A stretch of DNA of 64,000 nt, taken from the NCBI RefSeq assembly GCF_021353235.1, contig NZ_JAJTWT010000012.1, forward strand, positions 62,001 to 126,000, in the 5' to 3' direction. Shown here piece after piece: positions 1 through 8,141 of this stretch. Under the pieces are notes generated by a model. That model had not been told where the DNA came from. It saw nothing but the letters and a program-made list of their open reading frames with translations, and searched no databases. Numbering within the stretch: position 1 is the stretch's first letter; every line of letters starts with the position of its first letter. Made by a program: the position numbers and the translations under genes. Origin of the DNA: Pelomonas caseinilytica (lineage in GTDB: Bacteria > Pseudomonadota > Gammaproteobacteria > Burkholderiales > Burkholderiaceae_C).

Positions 1-879
1 GCCGAAGGCGGTCCGTGCGACGGCGCGTTCGCACATCAGCTCCAGCGCGCGCTCGGCTGCGCCGATGCTGCGCATGCAGTGGTGGATGCGCCCCGGGCCC
101 AGCCGCCCCTGCGCGATCTCGAAGCCGCGGCCCTCGCCGAGCAGGATGTTGCTGGCCGGCACGCGCACGTTCTTCAGCTCGACCTCCATGTGGCCGTGGG
201 GCGCGTCGTCGTAGCCGAAGACGCTGAGCGGGCGCACGACGGTGACGCCCGGCGCGTCGGCGGGCACGACGATCATGGACTGCTGCTCGTGCTTGCCCGC
301 CTCGGGATTGGTCTTGCCCATGACGATGTAGACGGCGCAGCGCGGGTCGCCGGCGCCGGAACTCCACCACTTGCGGCCGTTGATGACGTAGTCGTCGCCG
401 TCGCGCTCGATGCGGCACTCGATGTTGGTGGCGTCGCTGGAGGCCACGGCCGGCTCCGTCATCAGGAAGGCCGAGCGCATCTCGCCGCGCAGCAGGGGCT
501 CCAGCCAGCGGTCCTTCAGGGCCTCGCTGGCATAGCGCTCCAGCGTCTCCATGTTGCCGGTGTCGGGCGCCGAGCAGTTGAAGACCTCGGGCGCCCAGAA
601 GACGCGGCCCATGATCTCGCACAGCGGCGCGTACTCGAGGTTGGACAGGCCTTCGGGCGCGCGGTCCGAGCGCGGCAGGAAGAGGTTCCACAGCCCCGCG
701 GCGCGGGCCTTGGGCTTGAGCTCCTCGATCACCCGCGTGGCCACCCAGGGATTGCCGGCGCGGCGGTTGGCCTCGACCTCCTCCAGGTAACGCCGTTCGT
801 TGGGGTAGATGTGCTGGTCGAAGAAGTCGATCAGCTGCTCGCGCATCTGCGCGACCTTGGGGCTGTAGTCGAAGTGCAT
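1..879 (-). CDS. Acyl-CoA dehydrogenase, ACAD10/11-like (C-terminus cut by window edge)
   Basis: The first 293 residues of a flavin-dependent acyl-CoA dehydrogenase, which introduces the alpha-beta double bond into acyl-CoA and passes electrons to ETF. The frame starts at an ATG and is still open at base 1, so the C-terminal helical domain is missing. Visible are the N-terminal helical part, the [13 protein letters not shown] stretch typical of the FAD/substrate-binding beta domain, the [11 protein letters not shown] segment and the [14 protein letters not shown] segment that begins the C-terminal domain in this family. The ribosome site is weak. The gene is divergent from the receptor gene that follows and shares a 229-bp upstream region with it. 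Substrate chain length cannot be told. Confidence 0.85.
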   Translation of the reverse strand, partial: MHFDYSPKVAQMREQLIDFFDQHIYPNERRYLEEVEANRRAGNPWVATRVIEELKPKARAAGLWNLFLPRSDRAPEGLSNLEYAPLCEIMGRVFWAPEVFNCSAPDTGNMETLERYASEALKDRWLEPLLRGEMRSAFLMTEPAVASSDATNIECRIERDGDDYVINGRKWWSSGAGDPRCAVYIVMGKTNPEAGKHEQQSMIVVPADAPGVTVVRPLSVFGYDDAPHGHMEVELKNVRVPASNILLGEGRGFEIAQGRLGPGRIHHCMRSIGAAERALELMCERAVARTAFG

Positions 880-986
880 GGCCGTGGTTCCAGGTGGGAC
901 GGAGCCAGTGTGCGCGAACACCGCCTGGAGGCCTGTCACGGACGCGGCAGCCCCCCAAGACTCCCCGTTCCTCGGTGTAAACCATG

Positions 987-1000
987 TGGAACCGGTTCCA
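987..1000. promoter_or_regulatory. Perfect 14-bp palindrome, probable LacI-family operator
   Basis: TGGAACCGGTTCCA is a perfect palindrome with the central CG pair typical of LacI-family operators. It lies 109 bases before the receptor start, in the divergent gap. A weak promoter guess, TTCCAA at 996-1001 with TATCAC at 1018-1023, would put the -35 inside the palindrome, which suits repression. No regulator gene is present in this window, so the cognate protein is inferred only. Confidence 0.5.
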
Positions 1001-1108
1001 AAGTGGCGTTAGATTGGTATCACATCAAACCGCCCAGACGTCGAGGACGCAGGGCAGACGTCGCGAGTCCATCGCGCAACCGGCCCAAGGGGTCACGAGG
1101 GGAAAACC

Positions 1109-3853
1109 ATGGCGAAGTCGTCGTTTCGTTCGATCGCATGCGGGCAGCGGCCCGCGCAGGCCTGGCGCATGGCGCCGCTACCGCGGGCCGTCGGCGTGCT
1201 CGCCGCGCTGGCGGCCATGGCCGCTCCGCCGGCCAGCGCCCAGCAGGCGACGGAAAAGCTGGACAGCGTCGTCGTGACCGGCAGCTTCAGCCGCAGCGTG
1301 CAGAACTCCATCGACACCAAGAAGAACGCCGACGCCATCGTCGAGGTGGTGACGGCCGAGGACATCGGCAAGCTGCCCGACGTGTCCATCGCCGAGTCGC
1401 TGGCGCGGCTGCCCGGCGTGGCGGCGCAGCGGGTGGACGGCCGCGCCCAGGTGCTGTCCATCCGCGGCATGGCGCCCAAGTTCGGCGTGACGCTGCTCAA
1501 TGGCCGCGAGATGGTGAGCACCGGCGACGACCGCTCCTTCGAGTACGACCAGTTCCCCTCCGAACTCGTCACCTCGGCAGCCATCTACAAGACGCCCGAC
1601 GCCTCGCTCGGCACCCAGGGCCTGGCCGGCACGGTCAACATGACCACCCTGCACCCGCTGGACCACGGGTCCCGGCGCGTCAACCTCAACGCCCGGCTGG
1701 ACCGCAATTCCTACGGCGAGCTCGTGCCCGGCAGCAAGGCCCAGGGCATGCGGCTGAGCGCCTCCTATGTCGACCAGTTCGCCAACCGGACGATCGGCGT
1801 GGCCCTCGGCGTCGCCCACCTGGACAGCCCCAACCAGAAGAAGTACTTCAACCCCTGGGACTTCGGCAAGGCGGGCGACATCAGCGTGGACGGCGCTGGC
1901 AATGCCTACACCTTCAACGGCCTGGAGACGGGCGTGTCGTCCACCCAGACGCGGCGCGACGGCGTGCTGGCGGTGCTGGAGTTCAAGCCCGGCAACGGCC
2001 TGCACAGCCAGCTGGACCTGTTCTCCTCGCGCTTCAGCCAGCGCATGAACGGCCGCGAACTGGTCGCCTATTGGGCCAACTGGTCCAACGGCACGACGCC
2101 GACCTTCACGCCCCTGCCCGACGCCACCCAGGGCGGCCAGGTGGGCAACCTGACGCCCTTCGTCACCGAGCGCAAGAACGACCGCGACGACCGCGTGCGC
2201 GCCCTGGGCTGGAACACCGAACTCAAGCTGGCCGACTGGACCGGCCAGCTCGACCTGAGCAGCTCCCACGCCAAGCGCGCCGAGCACATCGGCGAGGCCT
2301 ATGTGACCGGCAGCACGCCCATCACGCTGGACGTGCGCATGCCGGGCGACTTCCATCACTTCGGCACCCTGTCCACCGCCTTCGACTACGGCAAGGCCTC
2401 CAACTTCATCCTCAGCACGCCGTGGTGGGGCGGCGGTGCCTATGCCTCGCAGGCCCAGGTCGCCGACGACGTGAAGTCCCTGCGCCTGTCGGCCCGGCGC
2501 AGCCTCGACTGGGGCCCCGTCAGCGGCTTCGAGGGCGGGCTCATCCACTCCCGGCGCAGCAAGACGCTGGACTACGTCGGCACCAACTACGACCTGAAGT
2601 CGGGCACCGACTACGACGGCACGACCTGCATGATCTGGCCCGTCTGCGGCGGCCCCATCCCGGCCAGCGTGGTGCAGTCGCCGGCGCAGCTGTCCTTCGT
2701 CGGCCTGCCCGGTCTGGTGAGCTTCGACGTCTTCGATGCGATCAACAGCGGCGCCTACGTCGCCTCGCCCAACGATCCCAAGAGCCCGACGTGGAACTGG
2801 GGCATCAAGGAGAAGGTCACCACCAGCTTCGCCAAGTTCAACCTCGACTTCAACGCCGGCGTGCCGGTGCGAGGCAACGTCGGCGTGCAGGCCGTGTCGG
2901 TGCGACAGACGGCCGACGGCCTCTACCAGGACAGCACCGGCGCCCTCAACCCCATCACCGACGGCACGAGCTACACCGACGTGCTGCCCAGCCTCAACCT
3001 CATCGCCGAGCTGCGGCCGAACACCCTGCTGCGCTTCGGCGCGGCCCGCACGGTGGCCCGCCCCAACATGGCCGACATGCGCGCCGGCCTGACGGCCTCG
3101 GTCAGCCAGACCGACCGCACCTGGTCGGGCGACGGCGGCAACCCCAGGCTCAAGCCCTGGCGCGCCGACGCCTTCGACCTCTCGCTGGAGCACTACTACG
3201 GCAAGGGCAGCTACATCGCCGTGGCCGCCTTCGAGAAGCGCATCCTGACCGGCATCGTGACCCAGTCGGTGGCCTACGACTTCTCCGGCATCCCCAACCC
3301 CTCGGGCATCACGCCCACCAGCAACATCGGCACGCTGACGACGCCCACCAACACGTCCGGCGGGCGCATCGGCGGCGTCGAGCTCAGCGGCGCACTGGCC
3401 GGCGCGCGCGTGAGCCCGCTGCTGGAAGGCTTCGGCCTGCTGGCGTCGTACTCGCGCACCCACAGCAACCTGCCCGGCACCGACGCCCACGGCGCAGTCA
3501 CCGACACGCCGCTGGAAGGCCTGTCCGGCACGGTCTACGGCCTGACGGCCTACTACGAGCGCGCCGGCTTCGAGTTCCGCGTCGCGCAGCGCTACCGTTC
3601 GGCCTTCACGGCCGCACGCCACAACGCCTTCCGCTTCGTGATGGACTCCATCCGCCCCGAACGCATCACCGACCTGCAGCTGGGCTACAACTTCCAGGAC
3701 GGCGCCCTCAAGGGCCTGGGCCTGCTGCTGCAGGTCAACAACCTGACGGACACGCCCTATGTCGTGACGCAGACGGTGGACGGCATCACGGCGCTGAAGG
3801 AGTTCCACAAGTTCGGCCGCCAGCTGCTGCTGGGCGCCAGCTACAAGTTCTGA
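1109..3853 (+). CDS. TonB-dependent outer-membrane receptor (probable chito-oligosaccharide uptake)
   Basis: A 914-residue outer-membrane TonB-dependent receptor. A signal peptide ends near residue 45 (ASAQQ), followed by a TonB-box-like DSVVVTG (residues 52-58), a plug domain with the typical PDVSIAESLARLPGV and SIRGM segments, and a beta-barrel ending in an aromatic residue (GASYKF). The start is supported by AGGGGA nine bases upstream of the ATG. A second in-frame ATG at residue 21 would also leave a signal peptide. The gene is first in an operon and is followed after 2 bases by a GH20 hexosaminidase, which suggests uptake of N-acetylglucosamine-containing oligosaccharides. That substrate is inferred from context; siderophore uptake is less likely here. 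Confidence 0.9.
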   Translation: MAKSSFRSIACGQRPAQAWRMAPLPRAVGVLAALAAMAAPPASAQQATEKLDSVVVTGSFSRSVQNSIDTKKNADAIVEVVTAEDIGKLPDVSIAESLARLPGVAAQRVDGRAQVLSIRGMAPKFGVTLLNGREMVSTGDDRSFEYDQFPSELVTSAAIYKTPDASLGTQGLAGTVNMTTLHPLDHGSRRVNLNARLDRNSYGELVPGSKAQGMRLSASYVDQFANRTIGVALGVAHLDSPNQKKYFNPWDFGKAGDISVDGAGNAYTFNGLETGVSSTQTRRDGVLAVLEFKPGNGLHSQLDLFSSRFSQRMNGRELVAYWANWSNGTTPTFTPLPDATQGGQVGNLTPFVTERKNDRDDRVRALGWNTELKLADWTGQLDLSSSHAKRAEHIGEAYVTGSTPITLDVRMPGDFHHFGTLSTAFDYGKASNFILSTPWWGGGAYASQAQVADDVKSLRLSARRSLDWGPVSGFEGGLIHSRRSKTLDYVGTNYDLKSGTDYDGTTCMIWPVCGGPIPASVVQSPAQLSFVGLPGLVSFDVFDAINSGAYVASPNDPKSPTWNWGIKEKVTTSFAKFNLDFNAGVPVRGNVGVQAVSVRQTADGLYQDSTGALNPITDGTSYTDVLPSLNLIAELRPNTLLRFGAARTVARPNMADMRAGLTASVSQTDRTWSGDGGNPRLKPWRADAFDLSLEHYYGKGSYIAVAAFEKRILTGIVTQSVAYDFSGIPNPSGITPTSNIGTLTTPTNTSGGRIGGVELSGALAGARVSPLLEGFGLLASYSRTHSNLPGTDAHGAVTDTPLEGLSGTVYGLTAYYERAGFEFRVAQRYRSAFTAARHNAFRFVMDSIRPERITDLQLGYNFQDGALKGLGLLLQVNNLTDTPYVVTQTVDGITALKEFHKFGRQLLLGASYKF

Positions 3854-3855
3854 CC

Positions 3856-6330
3856 ATGCGGGCGCTGTGGTTGACCCTTGGACTGCTGCTCGGCGCCGGG
3901 CAGGCGGCGGCCCGGCCGGCGGGCGGCGAGTTCGCCCTGCGCTGGAGCGTGGCCGGCATCGAGCAAAGCGGGAGCGAGACGCTCAGCCGCGTGCGCTTCA
4001 GCCTGCGCAACGGCAGCGGCGAAGCCCTGCCCGCCACGGGCTGGGCGATCTACTTCACCACGCTGGCGACGGCCCGGCCGCAGCAGACGGCGCAGCTCAG
4101 CGTCGAGGAGGTCGCCGGCACGCTCTACCGGCTGCGGCCCGGGCCGGCCTTCGCCGGCCTGCCGGCCGGCGCCAGCATCGACCTGGACTTCACCCAGCCC
4201 GGCGCCGTGACACGGCCCGACAAGGCGCCCCAGGGCCCCTACCTGGCCTATGACGACGCCCCCGCCCAGGCCCAGCGCCTGGGCGCCTACCGCATCGACG
4301 CCCGCCCGCCCGGCGCCCAGGCGGCCGAGGACGGCCCCGAGGCGCTCTACGCCCGCAATGCCGCACCGGCCGCCGAGGGTCCGCCCCCCGGCCGCGTGCT
4401 GCCCACCCCGCTGCTCGAACGCGAAGGCCGCGGCGAGCTGGTGCTGCAGGCGCCGCCGCGCATCGAGGCGCCCGCCGCCCTCGGCCCCGAGCAGGCGCGC
4501 CTGCGCGACCTCTTCGCGGCCCGCCTGCCGGGCCTGCGCCCCCAGGGCCGGCTGCGCCTGGCGCTGGGCCCCGTCGCCGGCCAGACCTCGCCCGAGGCCT
4601 ACCGCCTGCGCATCGACCCCGCCGACGGCATCGCCATCACCGGCGTCGGCGCCGAGGGCGTGGCGCGGGGCGTGGAGTCGCTGCGCCAGCTGCTGCCTGC
4701 CGCGCCGGCCGGGCGCCTGGCCCTGCCGGCCCTGGAGATCGTCGACGCGCCGCGCTTCGCCTACCGCGGCCTGATGCTAGACGTGGCGCGCAACTTCCGC
4801 AGCCCGGCCGAGGTCTGCCGCGTGGTGGAGCTGATGGCGCAGTTCAAGCTCAACCGGCTGCACCTGCACCTCACCGACGACGAGGGCTGGCGCCTGGCCA
4901 TCCCCGGCCTGCCCGAGCTCACCACCTACGGCGCCGTTCGCGGCCATGCCGCCGACGAGAGCGAGCACCTGCTGCCCGCCCACGGCTCCGGGCCGGACCC
5001 GCACGACCCGCGCGGCAGCGGCTTCTACGACGCCCGCGGCTTCATCGCCATCCTGCGCTGCGCCGCCGAGCGCCGCATCGAGGTGCTGCCCGAGATCGAG
5101 ATGCCCGGCCACGCACGCGCCGCCGTCAAGGCCATGGAAGCGCGCGCGCGCCGGCTGCAGGCGGCCGGCCAGCCGGCGGAGGCCGAACGCTACCGGCTGC
5201 GCGACCCCGGCGACCGCAGCCGCTACCGCTCCGCCCAGGGCCACGACGACAACGTCATCGACCCCGGCCTGCCTTCGACCTACCGCTTCGTCCAGCGGGT
5301 GCTGGGCGAACTCAAGCACCTCTACGCCCGCGCCGGCCTGACGCTGCGGCGCGTGCACCTCGGCGGCGACGAGCTGGGCGACGGCGCCTGGGAGCAGTCG
5401 CCCGCCACGCTCGCGCTCATGAAGCGCCAGCACCTGGCCGGCACCGCCGACGCCTGGGACGCCTTCTACGGCCGCATCGCCCGCGACGCCGCCGCCCTGG
5501 GCCTGCAGCTCGCCGGCTGGGAGGAGCTGGGCGCGCGCAAGACCGGCCAGCCCGGCCGCGACCGGCTGGTGCCCAATCCGCGCTTCACGGGCCGGGGCTT
5601 CGAGCTCTTCGTCTGGAACAACCTCGACGGCTCGGAGGACCTCGCCTACCGCCTCGCCAACGCCGGCTACGGCGTGGTGCTGGCGCCGGCCACACGCCTG
5701 TACTTCGACATGGCCCCGAGCCACGACCCGCGCGAGCCCGGCGTCGACTGGGCGGCCTATGCCGACCTCCACGATGTCTGGAGCTTCGCGCCGCTGGACG
5801 CCACCCGCAGCTCGGCCACCGACCCGCGCCCGCGCGCCGGCCTGGACGCGCTCAGCAGCGACGGCCGGCGCCGCGTGCTGGGGCTGGAGGGCACGCTGTT
5901 CTCCGAGGCCATGCGCGAGCCGGCCCAGACCGACCACCTGCTGATGCCGCGCCTGCTCGGCCTGGCCGAGCGCGCCTGGGCGGCCGACCCCGCCTGGGCC
6001 CGGGTGCGCGACCCGGCCGAGGCCCGCCGCCTGCACGACGCCGACTGGTCGCGCTGGCGCCGCCTGCTCGGCGAGCGGCTGCTGCCCTGGCTGGACGCCA
6101 CCTGGCCCGACCTGGCCTACCGCATGCCGCCGCCCGGCCTGCGCCGCGAGGGCGGGCGCGTGCTGGTCAACCACTTGTTCCCCGGCACGACGGTGCGCTA
6201 CACCCTCGACGGCAGCGCCCCCCGCGCCGACAGCCCGGTCGTCGACGGCGCCATCGTCACCGACCGCCCCGTCACGGCCGCCGCCTTCACCCACAACGGC
6301 CGCACCAGCCTGGCCCTCACCCTGCCATGA
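3856..6330 (+). CDS. Beta-N-acetylhexosaminidase, GH20 family
   Basis: An 824-residue exported glycoside hydrolase that should remove terminal beta-linked N-acetylhexosamine from chito-oligosaccharides. The order is: signal peptide (residues 1-19), an N-terminal carbohydrate-binding-like domain of the CHB_HEX type (about 25-160), a GH20b alpha/beta domain, a catalytic TIM barrel starting near residue 300 (YRGLMLDVARNF), and a C-terminal Ig-like domain (about 755-824). The catalytic pair is visible as D505-E506 in HLGGDELG, preceded by HLHLTDDEGWR. The length matches bacterial chitobiases. The start lies 2 bases after the receptor stop and the end overlaps the next start as ATGA, so translation is probably coupled. 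Confidence 0.93.
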   Translation: MRALWLTLGLLLGAGQAAARPAGGEFALRWSVAGIEQSGSETLSRVRFSLRNGSGEALPATGWAIYFTTLATARPQQTAQLSVEEVAGTLYRLRPGPAFAGLPAGASIDLDFTQPGAVTRPDKAPQGPYLAYDDAPAQAQRLGAYRIDARPPGAQAAEDGPEALYARNAAPAAEGPPPGRVLPTPLLEREGRGELVLQAPPRIEAPAALGPEQARLRDLFAARLPGLRPQGRLRLALGPVAGQTSPEAYRLRIDPADGIAITGVGAEGVARGVESLRQLLPAAPAGRLALPALEIVDAPRFAYRGLMLDVARNFRSPAEVCRVVELMAQFKLNRLHLHLTDDEGWRLAIPGLPELTTYGAVRGHAADESEHLLPAHGSGPDPHDPRGSGFYDARGFIAILRCAAERRIEVLPEIEMPGHARAAVKAMEARARRLQAAGQPAEAERYRLRDPGDRSRYRSAQGHDDNVIDPGLPSTYRFVQRVLGELKHLYARAGLTLRRVHLGGDELGDGAWEQSPATLALMKRQHLAGTADAWDAFYGRIARDAAALGLQLAGWEELGARKTGQPGRDRLVPNPRFTGRGFELFVWNNLDGSEDLAYRLANAGYGVVLAPATRLYFDMAPSHDPREPGVDWAAYADLHDVWSFAPLDATRSSATDPRPRAGLDALSSDGRRRVLGLEGTLFSEAMREPAQTDHLLMPRLLGLAERAWAADPAWARVRDPAEARRLHDADWSRWRRLLGERLLPWLDATWPDLAYRMPPPGLRREGGRVLVNHLFPGTTVRYTLDGSAPRADSPVVDGAIVTDRPVTAAAFTHNGRTSLALTLP

Positions 6331-7019
6331 AACTCACCGCCCCCGCCCTGTCCCTGCTGATGCTGGCCGCCCTCGCGCAGCCGGCCCTGGCCGAGCCCTC
6401 CGCCACCGACTGGCCCAACCTCGCCGCCTACCGGGACCGCAACGCGGCGCTGCTGGCCCAGCCGGCCAGCGCCCGGCGCGTCGTCTTCATGGGCGACTCC
6501 ATCACCCAGGGCTGGCCGCTGGAAGCCCTGCGGCCGGGCTTCGTGAACCGCGGCATCAGCGGCCAGACGACGCCGCAGATGCTGCTGCGCTTTCGCGCCG
6601 ACGTGCTGGCCCTGTCGCCGCGCGCCGTGGTCCTCCTGGCGGGCACCAACGACCTGGCCGGCAACACCGGCCCGGCCACGCCCGAGATGATCGAAGGCAA
6701 CATCGCCTCCATGGCCGAGCTGGCCAAGGCCCACCACGTGCGCGTGGTGATCGGGGCCCTGCTGCCGGCCGCCGCCTACCCCTGGGCGCCGGGCGTGCAG
6801 CCCGCGCCGGCCATCGCCGAGATCAACGCCTGGCTGCGCCGCTACGCCCAGCGCGAGGGTCATGCCTTCGTCGACTTCCACACGCCCATGGCCGACGCCG
6901 GCCAGGGCCTGCGCAAGGCCTATTCCGAGGACGGCGTGCATCCCAACGCCGCGGGCTATGCGGTGATGAACGACCTGGTGCTGGCCGCGCTGGGCCGGCT
7001 GGGCGAGGCCCGGCCTTGA
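6327..7019 (+). CDS. Exported SGNH/GDSL hydrolase (esterase or deacetylase)
   Basis: A 230-residue protein with a signal peptide (about 1-22) and all SGNH blocks: FMGDSITQGW with nucleophile S58, the glycine in GISGQ, AGTND with N108, and the DGVHP catalytic dyad D202/H205. Family members act as lipases, esterases or carbohydrate O- or N-deacetylases. Placed between a hexosaminidase and a NagX-like protein, a role in deacylating amino sugars or glycans is plausible but inferred. Its ATG overlaps the stop of the hexosaminidase gene, and its stop overlaps the TTG start of the next gene. Confidence 0.88.
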   Translation: MKLTAPALSLLMLAALAQPALAEPSATDWPNLAAYRDRNAALLAQPASARRVVFMGDSITQGWPLEALRPGFVNRGISGQTTPQMLLRFRADVLALSPRAVVLLAGTNDLAGNTGPATPEMIEGNIASMAELAKAHHVRVVIGALLPAAAYPWAPGVQPAPAIAEINAWLRRYAQREGHAFVDFHTPMADAGQGLRKAYSEDGVHPNAAGYAVMNDLVLAALGRLGEARP

Positions 7020-8122
7020 CGCCGCGCGCCCGCGCCCTGGACGTGCTGCGCGGGCTGACGCTGGCGCTGATGATCGTCGTCAACATGTCGATCAGCGAGT
7101 CCCTCTCCTACGCGCCGCTGCTGCACGCGGCCTGGAACGGGCTCACGCCGACGGACCTCGTCTTCCCGAGCTTCCTGTTCGCCGTGGGCGCCTCGCTCGC
7201 CTTCACGCTGCCGCGCCACGCGGCCCTCGGCCACGGGGCGGTGCTGGGCTGGGCGCTGCGCCGCGCGGCCCTGCTCTTCGCCTGCGGCTTCGTGCTCAAC
7301 CAGTTTCCCTTCTTCAAGCTCGACGCGGCCGGCCAGTGGCATTGGATGGACTGGAGCCATGTGCGCATCCTCGGCGTGCTGCAGCGCATCGGCCTGGCCT
7401 TCGCCATCGCCGCGCTGCTGATCCACTTCGGCCGCGGCCGGGGGCTGCTGGCCTTCAGCGTGGCCGTGCTGGTCGCCAACGCCTGGGTGCTGGCCAACTG
7501 CGGGGACGACAGCCTCACCGGCAACGCCGCCGTGCGCCTGGACCGCTGGCTGCTCGGCCCGCCCCACCTCTACGCCGGCGAGGGCCAGCCCTTCGACCCC
7601 GAAGGCCTGCTCGGCCTGCTGCCCTCGGTGGTGAACGTGCTGGGCGGCTACACCGCCGCCCGCTGGGTGCGGCAGCTGGGCGCCGGTCGGCCACTGCTGC
7701 GCCGCCTGCTGCTGGCGAGCCTCGCCCTGCTGGGCCTGGCGCTGGTGGTGCAGGGCGTGGTGCCGGTCAACAAGAAGCTCTGGAGCAGCAGCTTCGTGCT
7801 CGTGGGCCTGGGCGTGGACGCGGCACTGCTGGCGCTGCTGGTGCTGCTCGTCGACCTGTGGCGCTGGGAGCGCCCGGCAAAGTTCTTCGAGATCCTCGGC
7901 CGCAACACCCTGGCCATCTACCTGCTGTCCGAGGTGCTGCAGGCCCTGCTGTGGACCCTGCCCTGGGGCGCCGAGCCGGCCTTCATGGGCGTGTTCCGGC
8001 GTGCCTTCCAGCCCTGGGCGGGCGACAAGCCGGGCTCGCTGGCCTTCGCCCTCGTCTTCATGCTGGGCTGCTGGACGGTGGCCTGGTGGATGGACCGCCG
8101 CCGCCTTTACATCCGCGCCTGA
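7016..8122 (+). CDS. nagX: NagX-like polytopic membrane protein (DUF5009/DUF1624 acyltransferase type)
   Basis: A 368-residue integral membrane protein with about ten hydrophobic helices. The N-terminus RALDVLRGLTLALMIVVNM is typical of the NagX/HGSNAT-like family, annotated in Shewanella-type chitin regulons as an inner-membrane protein of N-acetylglucosamine use. The family is related to heparan-alpha-glucosaminide N-acetyltransferases, and transport versus acetyl transfer is not settled. The start is a TTG overlapping the TGA of the SGNH gene; no better start is present. Conservation and operon position support a part in amino-sugar metabolism. Confidence 0.82.
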   Translation: MTPRARALDVLRGLTLALMIVVNMSISESLSYAPLLHAAWNGLTPTDLVFPSFLFAVGASLAFTLPRHAALGHGAVLGWALRRAALLFACGFVLNQFPFFKLDAAGQWHWMDWSHVRILGVLQRIGLAFAIAALLIHFGRGRGLLAFSVAVLVANAWVLANCGDDSLTGNAAVRLDRWLLGPPHLYAGEGQPFDPEGLLGLLPSVVNVLGGYTAARWVRQLGAGRPLLRRLLLASLALLGLALVVQGVVPVNKKLWSSSFVLVGLGVDAALLALLVLLVDLWRWERPAKFFEILGRNTLAIYLLSEVLQALLWTLPWGAEPAFMGVFRRAFQPWAGDKPGSLAFALVFMLGCWTVAWWMDRRRLYIRA

Positions 8123-8141
8123 CCCTTCACGAAAGCCTGCC

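Noticed and set aside
1178-3808. Minus-strand frame of 876 codons opposite the receptor
   Set aside because: Composition is V/A/G/H/Q-rich antisense of a clear receptor; no ribosome site or family motif.
79-6330. One continuous open frame of 2083 codons
   Set aside because: High GC gives long false frames. The first part is antisense to the acyl-CoA dehydrogenase and out of frame with the receptor; only the last 824 codons are the hexosaminidase.
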